Source: Intrasporangiaceae bacterium (lineage in GTDB: Bacteria; Actinomycetota; Actinomycetes; Actinomycetales; Dermatophilaceae). Taken from it: a stretch of 6,836 nt of DNA. Positions 1 through 5,160 of this stretch are shown here, one piece after another. The notes below the pieces were generated by a model that saw nothing but the letters and a program-made list of their open reading frames with translations, was not told the DNA's origin and made no database searches. The stretch's first letter is position 1, and the number at the start of each line of letters is the position of its first letter. A program made the position numbers and the translations under genes. Where the stretch lies: positions 1-6,836 of the forward strand of contig JAAYSB010000318.1 of assembly GCA_012518475.1 (NCBI GenBank). The letters run 5' to 3'.

Positions 1-617
1 AAGGCAACGCCCTTGGCGATGTAGCCGACCCGGCCGGCGATCTCCAGGGGTCGACCCGGATGCTCCTCGAGGTCCTCGAGGAACGTGCAGCCCCAGCCCT
101 TGTAGACGTGGTAGCCGGCTCCGGCGAGGATCCCCAGCCCGACGAGCACGACGAGGATGCGGCCTCCTGGCGCGTCCATGACCTGCTGGGTGGCGCTCTG
201 GGTCGTCTCCTCGCTGGACCCGCCGGAGCGCTGGATGACACGGAGGGCCGTTCCGGCGAGCACGGCATACATCACCACCTTGCCGACCGCCTTGGCCCGG
301 TCGCTCAGCTCGGCGCCGTGCCGACCGACGACGGCCTCGGTCAGCTGCCAGAGTGCCAGCAGGACGAAGCCTGCGACAGCCAGCCACAGCAGGAACGGCC
401 CGGTGGACTGGTTCCCGAGCGAGGCCAGCGCCCCGGGCTGGTCGGCGTCGTCGCTCCCGCCGTCGATGTTCCAGGCGACCTTGAGGGCGATCCAGCCGAT
501 GAGGAGGTGAAGGAGGCCGCTAGCGAGGTAGCCCAGCCGGGCGCCCTTCTCGACGATGGTGCTGTCACCGGCCTGACGGGCGGCCGAACGGACGTCCGGG
601 CCGATGGAGGAGCTCAT
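1..617 (-). CDS. DUF1206 family integral membrane protein (3' end outside window)
   Basis: The visible 205 residues begin MSSSIGPDVR and contain about four hydrophobic segments: roughly residues 29-47, 74-95, 111-127 and 153-172, with a fifth starting near 197. The chain has an internal repeat typical of DUF1206: a basic, Gly/Tyr-rich lead-in (KGARLGYLASGLLH near 24-37, DRAKAVGKVVMYAVLAG near 106-122, GRVGYIAKG near 195-203) before a membrane hairpin. Family members are usually about 260-280 residues, so roughly a quarter is missing. The ATG at 617-615 overlaps the TGA of the upstream HAD phosphatase gene as ATGA. No Shine-Dalgarno precedes it, so translation probably depends on coupling. The family is common in actinobacteria and has no established biochemical role that I know of; a link to the phosphatase is suggested only by the operon. 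The family call is from remembered pattern, not a search. Confidence 0.82.
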   Translation of the reverse strand, partial: MSSSIGPDVRSAARQAGDSTIVEKGARLGYLASGLLHLLIGWIALKVAWNIDGGSDDADQPGALASLGNQSTGPFLLWLAVAGFVLLALWQLTEAVVGRHGAELSDRAKAVGKVVMYAVLAGTALRVIQRSGGSSEETTQSATQQVMDAPGGRILVVLVGLGILAGAGYHVYKGWGCTFLEDLEEHPGRPLEIAGRVGYIAKGVA

Positions 618-1405
618 AGCAAGGAGCGTAGGACCGGAACAAGGCCGTCGTCGTCGACATGACCGGTGACTTCGGATGCTGCGGCCTTCACCTCATCGGG
701 CGCGTTGCCCATGGCGACGGCGCGGCCGGCCCAGGCGAACATCTCGAAGTCGTTGCGCTGGTCACCGATGCCGATGGTGTGCTCGGGGTCGACCCCGAGC
801 AGCTCGCGGAGGGGTTCGAGGCCGCTGGCCTTGGAGACTCCCTCGGGATTGATGTCCAGCCACGCCGACCAGCCGACGGCATAGTTCACCCCGTGCAGTC
901 CGATGCGCTCGACGAGCTCGAGGAACTCCTCGGGGGAGGCCTCCGGCTGGCGGAGCGTCACGCGCGTCACCGGATGGGTCATGAGCTCCTCCCACGGCAC
1001 GACCCGCTCGGTCGCGTCGAGCTCGCCCTCCGGGAAGTTGCCCGTGACCTTGAAGCCGACTCCGGGCTCCTCGACAGCGACGAGCGCCGTCGGCGCGTGC
1101 TCGCGGAGCAGGGTGAGCACCGGGGCGGGGTCGAAGGTGATCGACTCGATGACCTCGTAGCCGTCCTCGAGCTCAGGGTCGAGGCGCAGGGTCAGGGCCC
1201 CGTTGCTGCACACCGCATACCCCTCGGTGATGCCGAGCCGGTCGAGGATCGGGAGGGTGCCGACGATGGCGCGACCGGTGGCGATGATGACGTGATGGCC
1301 GGCCTCGCGGACCTGGGCGATGGTCTCGCGGACGACCTCGCGCAGCTCGCCTTCGTGGGTGATGGTCGTCCCGTCGATGTCGAGACCGATGAGGTAGCGC
1401 GGCAT
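614..1405 (-). CDS. Cof-type HAD-IIB sugar-phosphate phosphatase
   Basis: This 263-residue protein has all four HAD motifs. Motif I is DIDGT with the nucleophile Asp9 and the acid/base Asp11, motif II is ATGR with Thr43, motif III is GVSKASGL with Lys192, and motif IV is GDQRND with Asp215 and Asp219 as Mg2+ ligands. The roughly 100-residue stretch between motifs II and III is the C2B cap of the Cof/YidA/YbiV branch, and the length fits. Such enzymes dephosphorylate small phosphorylated metabolites in the cytosol, often sugar phosphates or flavin/pyridoxal precursors; the substrate cannot be read from sequence. The ATG at 1405-1403 is chosen because motif I then sits at residues 9-13, as is usual, and GGAG lies just upstream at 1412-1409. 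The frame stays open to 1741, but that extension runs through the divergent control region and nikA. The stop overlaps the DUF1206 start. Confidence 0.93.
   Translation of the reverse strand: MPRYLIGLDIDGTTITHEGELREVVRETIAQVREAGHHVIIATGRAIVGTLPILDRLGITEGYAVCSNGALTLRLDPELEDGYEVIESITFDPAPVLTLLREHAPTALVAVEEPGVGFKVTGNFPEGELDATERVVPWEELMTHPVTRVTLRQPEASPEEFLELVERIGLHGVNYAVGWSAWLDINPEGVSKASGLEPLRELLGVDPEHTIGIGDQRNDFEMFAWAGRAVAMGNAPDEVKAAASEVTGHVDDDGLVPVLRSLL
780..801. repeat. Perfect 22-bp palindrome inside the HAD gene
   Basis: Each arm is 11 bases (TGCTCGGGGTC and its exact reverse complement) with no spacer. On the minus strand it lies in codons for the segment just before motif IV of the phosphatase. 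It may be a chance product of GC-rich codon choice; no function is claimed. Confidence 0.5.
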
Positions 1406-1483
1406 GGGCTCCAACCTAGCGAGGCGGCCGGTCAGTCCTCCAACCGCTCCCCCCGGCTGGGCGGCGCACCGCTCCAAGACTAC

Positions 1484-1504
1484 TATTGCAAATAGTTCGC
1501 AATA
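1484..1504. promoter_or_regulatory. Candidate Nur box (nickel-responsive Fur-family operator)
   Basis: Positions 1486-1502 read TTGCAA-ATAGT-TCGCAA. The published Streptomyces coelicolor Nur consensus, as I recall it, is tTGCaa-N5-ttGCAA; the spacing is exact and only one lower-case position differs. The symmetry extends outward, giving arms TATTGC (1484-1489) and GCAATA (1499-1504). It lies between the divergent HAD gene and nikA, 114 bases before the nikA ATG. In Streptomyces, Ni-bound Nur represses a nikABCDE operon from such a site, which matches the genes here. A weak -10-like TACTAT at 1481-1486 overlaps the box, which would suit repression by steric exclusion, but no convincing -35 is visible. 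Binding itself is inference. Confidence 0.72.
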
Positions 1505-1525
1505 ACAGTCATGCCCGCGGTGACC

Positions 1526-1541
1526 GCTTGCTCCAGCAAGC
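1526..1541 (+). promoter_or_regulatory. Short hairpin in the nikA leader
   Basis: GCTTGCT and AGCAAGC form perfect 7-base arms around two bases. As RNA this would fold as a short stem with a loop of about four bases. It lies between the Nur box and the 34-base palindrome. It is followed by no T-run, so it does not look like a terminator. Confidence 0.45.
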
Positions 1542-1548
1542 ATTCTTA

Positions 1549-1582
1549 CCTCCGTTTTCTCGCAATTGCGAGATAACGGAGG
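1549..1582 (+). promoter_or_regulatory. Near-perfect 34-base palindrome in the nikA leader
   Basis: Two 17-base arms (1549-1565 and 1566-1582) match at 16 of 17 positions; only T1557/T1574 fail to pair. The centre is the perfect 16-mer TCTCGCAATTGCGAGA and the ends are CCTCCGTT and AACGGAGG. As DNA it could be an operator for a dimeric regulator. As RNA it would form a long stem. Its left arm carries CCTCC, complementary both to GGAGG in its own right arm (1578-1582) and to GGAGG in the nikA Shine-Dalgarno (1603-1607). No T-tract follows, so an intrinsic terminator is unlikely. The structure is seen directly; its role is inferred. Confidence 0.6.
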
Positions 1583-1601
1583 GGACGCCGCGGCCAGCAG
1601 C

Positions 1602-1609
1602 AGGAGGAG
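1602..1609 (+). promoter_or_regulatory. nikA ribosome binding site
   Basis: AGGAGGAG ends seven bases before the ATG at 1617. It is the strongest Shine-Dalgarno in the window, and it fixes the nikA start over an in-frame TTG at 1566, which has no site and lies inside the palindrome. Confidence 0.88.
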
Positions 1610-1616
1610 TCGCAGC

Positions 1617-3242
1617 ATGAGGATCACACGCAACCGGTGCGCCCGGGCGATCGCCGGCACCGCAATCCTCGCGCTCACACTCGCCGCGTGCGGTGGCTCC
1701 GCCTCGGACTCGGCGGGGGGCTCGACGACCTCGCAGACCACTCACGGGCCGCCGACGCTCCACCTCGCCATCGGTGGCGAGTCCGAGGAGGGCTTCGACC
1801 CGACTCTCGGCTGGGGCCGGTACGGGTCCCCCCTCTTCCAGTCGACCCTTCTCCAGCGGGATGCCGACCTGAACATCGTCCCGGACCTCGCGACGGACTA
1901 CGAGGTCAGCGAGGACGGACTCACCTGGACCGTGCAGCTGCGCACCGACGCGGTCTTCACCGATGGGACCCCGGTGACTGCCGCCGACGTCGCCTACACG
2001 TTCACGACGGCGGCGACCCAGGGCGGCCTCACCGACGTCACCGGCCTGGACTCGGCGGTGGCGACCGACGAGCACACGGTCGAGCTGCGCCTGACCGAGC
2101 CGCGCAGTGCCTTCATCAACCGCCTTGTCTCGCTCGGGATCGTCCCCGAGCACGCCCACGGCGACGGGTATACCTCCGCCCCCGTCGGCTCCGGACCGTA
2201 CCGCCTCGTCGACTGGCAGCGTGGCCAGCAGATGACGGTCGAGCGCAATCCCGACTACTACGGCGAGGCCCCCGAGTTCGAGCGGGTCGTCTTCGTCTTC
2301 AGTGACGAGGACGCGACGCTCGCCGCCGCCCGCGCCGGCGAGGTGCACGTGGCGAGCGTTCCCGCGGCCCTTGCGACGCACACGATCCCGGGTATGGAGC
2401 TCCTCTCGGTCGAGTCCATCGACAACCGCGCGATCTCGTTCCCGGCCGTGCCCGACGAGGGCGCTCTCTCCGAGACGGGAGCGCCGATCGGCAACGACGT
2501 CACTGCGGATACGGCGATCAGGGAGGCTGTCAGCACCGCCGTCGACCGGCAGGCCCTCGTCGACGGCATCCTCGAGGGCTTCGGCTCGCCGGCCACCGGA
2601 CCGGTCGACGGAGCACCCTGGGACGAACCGTCTGTGGAGATCACCGACGCCGACCCCGCTCGGGCCGGGGAGCTGCTCGAGGAGGCGGGCTGGCTGCCCG
2701 GAGCGGACGGCATCCGCGAGAAGGACGGGCTTCGCGCCCAGTTCGACCTGGTCTATCCGGCCTCGGACAGCCTGAGGCAGGGCCTGGCGGTCAGCGTTGC
2801 TGACATGGCCGCCGAGGTGGGGATCGAGGCAACCCCGGTCGGTGCCAGCTGGGAGGAGATCGAGCAGCGGATGCATACCGATGCCGTGCTGTTCGGCTGG
2901 GGCAGCCACGACCCGACCGAGATGTACAACCTCTACCACTCCAGCCAGGCCGGTGTCGGCTACTGGAACCCGGGCTACTACGGCAACCCTGCCGTCGATG
3001 CCCATCTCGACGCAGCGATGACCGCGACCGACCAGGACACCGCCAACGAGGCCTGGCGCGCAGCCCAGCTCGACAGCGACGGGGGCGGCTTCAGCACCGA
3101 CTACCCATGGGTGTGGCTGGTCAACCTCGACCACACCTACTTCGTCGACGAGTGCCTCGACCTCGGCGACCTGCAGATCGAGCCGCACGGTCACGGCTGG
3201 CCGATCACCGCGGGCATCTCGTCGTGGCGATGGACCTGCTGA
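1617..3242 (+). CDS. nikA: Nickel/peptide ABC importer substrate-binding lipoprotein
   Basis: This 541-residue protein is a family 5 extracellular solute-binding protein (SBP_bac_5), of usual length. A basic N-terminus and hydrophobic stretch end in the lipobox LAAC, with Cys25 as the lipidation site, so the mature protein should be tethered outside the membrane. A Gly/Ser/Thr linker follows. The family signature spans about residues 90-125 (EDGLTWTVQL, then FTDGTPVTAADV), and GSGPYRLVDW with NPDYYG lies at 191-215. Nickel or a nickel complex is the preferred ligand because of the Nik gene order, the upstream Nur-box match and two histidine-bearing segments: FGWGSHDPTEMYNLYH at 426-441 and the C-terminal PHGHGW at 523-528. 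The chain ends in WRWTC. Peptide or opine-type metallophore binding remains possible, since family 5 proteins are hard to assign by sequence. It is the first gene of a five-gene overlapping operon and has the only strong ribosome binding site. Confidence 0.88.
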   Translation: MRITRNRCARAIAGTAILALTLAACGGSASDSAGGSTTSQTTHGPPTLHLAIGGESEEGFDPTLGWGRYGSPLFQSTLLQRDADLNIVPDLATDYEVSEDGLTWTVQLRTDAVFTDGTPVTAADVAYTFTTAATQGGLTDVTGLDSAVATDEHTVELRLTEPRSAFINRLVSLGIVPEHAHGDGYTSAPVGSGPYRLVDWQRGQQMTVERNPDYYGEAPEFERVVFVFSDEDATLAAARAGEVHVASVPAALATHTIPGMELLSVESIDNRAISFPAVPDEGALSETGAPIGNDVTADTAIREAVSTAVDRQALVDGILEGFGSPATGPVDGAPWDEPSVEITDADPARAGELLEEAGWLPGADGIREKDGLRAQFDLVYPASDSLRQGLAVSVADMAAEVGIEATPVGASWEEIEQRMHTDAVLFGWGSHDPTEMYNLYHSSQAGVGYWNPGYYGNPAVDAHLDAAMTATDQDTANEAWRAAQLDSDGGGFSTDYPWVWLVNLDHTYFVDECLDLGDLQIEPHGHGWPITAGISSWRWTC

Positions 3243-4309
3243 ACGAGGCGCCTGGACCCTCCTCCGGTGCGCCTCCCCGACCCGGCGATCAGCCCGCGGC
3301 GATCGACCGGCCGGGGCCGGCGCATACCGCTGCGGTGGCCCGCACTCTGTTCGGTCGTCTGGTCCGCCTGCTCAGCCTGCTGCTCGCGGTCACCCTCGCG
3401 GCCTTCGTGCTCGTCTCCGCGTCACCGGTCGACCCGGTCCGGGCCTACGTCGGCGCCGAGGCCCGCAGCCTCAGCCCCGAGCAACTGCAGCAGATCGAGG
3501 ACCGGTGGGGCCTCGACGAACCGCTCTCCGGTCGGTTCACCGCGTGGGCCTCGAACGTGGCCCAGGGCGACCTCGGGGTCTCGCAGATCTACGACCAGCC
3601 GGTCGCCCAGGTCATCACCGAACGGCTGCCGGCGACCCTGTCCCTCATGCTCATCGCGTGGGTCCTCTCCGGACTGCTCGGCTTCGGACTGGGCCTGCTG
3701 GCCGGTGTGTACCGCGGGGGGTGGGTCGACCGCATCTTCTCCTGGTGGGCCTACACCCTGGCGTCGGCGCCGACCTTCTGGGTCGGGCTGGTGCTGCTCT
3801 ATGTCTTCTCCGTCTCCCTGCAGTGGACCCCGGTCTGCTGTGCCGCCCCGATCGGAACGCTGCTCGGCGACGCCACGCTCCTCGAGCGACTGCACCACCT
3901 CGCCCTGCCGGCGATCACCTTGAGCCTGATCGGTGTCGCCCCAACCCTGCTGCACACCCGCCAGGCGACCATCGAGGTGATGGAGAGCGACCACGTCCGC
4001 TTCGCCCGCAGCCAGGGCGAGCGACTCCCCGGGCTCGTCCTGCACCGGGTCGTGCGCAACGCGGCCGGACCGGCGATCATGGTCCAGTTCGCCGGCGTCG
4101 GTGAACTGTTCGGCGGCTCGGTGCTCGCCGAACAGGTCTTCACCTATCCCGGCCTGGGCCAGGCGACGACCCAGGCTGCCCTGCGTCAGGACATCCCGCT
4201 GCTGCTCGGCATCACCCTGGTGACGGCCGTCATCGTCTTCTTCGGCAACGCCCTCGGCGACCTGCTGCACCGGTGGAGCGACCCGAGGATCCGGACGGTC
4301 TCCTCATGA
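3230..4309 (+). CDS. nikB: Nickel/peptide ABC importer permease, DppB/NikB type
   Basis: This 359-residue permease has the DppB/OppB pattern. A transmembrane helix lies at about 43-64, then a long external loop with GLDEPL (94-99) and QGDLGVS (112-118). Further membrane segments lie at about 138-160, 174-197, 225-241, 283-300 and 325-344. The cytoplasmic EAA-like coupling region follows ESDHVRFARSQG (252-263), and AEQVFTYPGLGQ (300-311) is typical of the family. A Cys pair (203-204) in PVCCAAPIG sits in the external loop before the coupling region. The ATG at 3230 overlaps the nikA stop by 13 bases with no good Shine-Dalgarno, suggesting coupled translation. The first 35 residues are Pro/Ala-rich and poorly conserved-looking; an in-frame GTG at 3335 would give 324 residues, nearer to the usual NikB length. 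It should form the channel with NikC. Confidence 0.88.
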   Translation: MDLLNEAPGPSSGAPPRPGDQPAAIDRPGPAHTAAVARTLFGRLVRLLSLLLAVTLAAFVLVSASPVDPVRAYVGAEARSLSPEQLQQIEDRWGLDEPLSGRFTAWASNVAQGDLGVSQIYDQPVAQVITERLPATLSLMLIAWVLSGLLGFGLGLLAGVYRGGWVDRIFSWWAYTLASAPTFWVGLVLLYVFSVSLQWTPVCCAAPIGTLLGDATLLERLHHLALPAITLSLIGVAPTLLHTRQATIEVMESDHVRFARSQGERLPGLVLHRVVRNAAGPAIMVQFAGVGELFGGSVLAEQVFTYPGLGQATTQAALRQDIPLLLGITLVTAVIVFFGNALGDLLHRWSDPRIRTVSS

Positions 4310-5160
4310 CGGTCACCACCTCGCCCACACCGGTTCGCACCCGGCTCACCGGTCGCACCCGGGTGCTCGTCGCGCTGTCCGCCGCGCTGCTCGCCATCGT
4401 CGGCATCCTCCTGGCCGCAGCCCTGCTCAGCGGTTCGGCCGTCGCCACCGACCTGTCCGGGCGCTACCAGCCACCGTCGCTGACCCACCTGTTCGGCACC
4501 GACCGGTTCGGCCGCGACCTGCTCGCCCGCACCCTGGCCGGCCTGCGACTCTCCCTCGTCGTCGGTGCCGTGGCCGCGGTGATGTCCGGCCTCATCGCCG
4601 TGCTCCTCGCGCTCGTCGCGGTGCTCGGCGGCCGGCGCGGCGCGGTCGTCGTGGAATGGCTCATCGACCTCTTCCTCGCCGTGCCGCACCTGGTCCTGCT
4701 CATCCTCATCGCGTTCGCCCTCGGCGGCGGCACCGGCGGGGTCGTCGTGGCCATCGGGATCACCCACTGGCCGCGTCTGACCAGGGTGCTCATCAGCGTC
4801 GGCCGCGAGGTGGTCGCCTCGGACTATGTCGCCCTGGCCCGCACCCTCGGCCGCGGCCCCGTGACGATCGCCCGCGAGCACGTCGCCGGGCACCTGGTCC
4901 CGCACCTCATCGTCGGCACCGTGCTGCTCTTCCCGCACGCGATCCTGCACGAGGCGGCGCTGTCCTTCCTCGGCCTCGGAATCGACCCCGATCAGCCCGC
5001 CATCGGGATCCTGCTCCAGGAGTCGATGCGCTCGCTGTCCGCCGGCCACTGGTGGCTGGCCGCGCTCCCCGGCCTGGCCCTGCTCGTCCTGGTCCGCATC
5101 ATCGACCGGATCGGCGACAACCTGCGCCTCCTCCTCGACCCACGAACGGCCCAACGATGA
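4306..5160 (+). CDS. nikC: Nickel/peptide ABC importer permease, DppC/NikC type
   Basis: This 284-residue permease has a first membrane helix at about 19-43. The family hallmark follows: LFGTDRFGRDLLAR at 62-75. Further helices lie at about 82-108, 117-139, 143-155, 200-214 and 249-265. The EAA coupling region includes SDYVALARTLG (172-182), which would contact the ATPases, and HEAALSFLGLGI (215-226) is characteristic of DppC/OppC/NikC. The ATG at 4306 overlaps the nikB TGA as ATGA. A GTG at 4273 in the same frame would add 11 residues but lies inside nikB. No clear Shine-Dalgarno is present, so it probably relies on ribosomes finishing nikB. Substrate assignment rests on context, as this family also serves peptide transporters. 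Confidence 0.9.
   Translation: MTVTTSPTPVRTRLTGRTRVLVALSAALLAIVGILLAAALLSGSAVATDLSGRYQPPSLTHLFGTDRFGRDLLARTLAGLRLSLVVGAVAAVMSGLIAVLLALVAVLGGRRGAVVVEWLIDLFLAVPHLVLLILIAFALGGGTGGVVVAIGITHWPRLTRVLISVGREVVASDYVALARTLGRGPVTIAREHVAGHLVPHLIVGTVLLFPHAILHEAALSFLGLGIDPDQPAIGILLQESMRSLSAGHWWLAALPGLALLVLVRIIDRIGDNLRLLLDPRTAQR

Noticed and set aside
64..82. Inverted repeat TCCTCGAGG-T-CCTCGAGGA
   Set aside because: It encodes repeated Leu-Glu in the DUF1206 protein (FLEDLEE) and is explained by codon choice.
1458..1486. Sigma-70-like promoter with -10 TACTAT at 1481 and a TGGGCG-like -35 at 1458
   Set aside because: The -35 matches at only three positions, so I mention it only as a weak possibility in the Nur-box entry.
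60..1495. Plus-strand open frames over the HAD and DUF1206 genes (60-662 and 659-1495)
   Set aside because: They are reverse-strand shadows without domain features.
1549..1582. Intrinsic terminator at the 34-base palindrome
   Set aside because: There is no T-run after the stem, and it lies in a leader before an active-looking ribosome site rather than after a gene.
1484..1583. Zur or Fur box, or a NiCo riboswitch
   Set aside because: The AT-rich TGA-type palindromes of Zur/Fur are absent, and there is no multi-helix junction resembling the NiCo riboswitch; the Nur pattern fits better.
1406..1741. N-terminal extension of the HAD phosphatase to 1741
   Set aside because: It would run through the divergent control region and the start of nikA; the start at 1405 places motif I at the usual position and has GGAG upstream.
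1509..3194. Long open frame on the minus strand (561 codons) opposite nikA
   Set aside because: It is the shadow of nikA: composition is Arg/Gly/Val/Asp-rich with no recognisable domain, and nikA itself has a lipobox, family signature and ribosome site.
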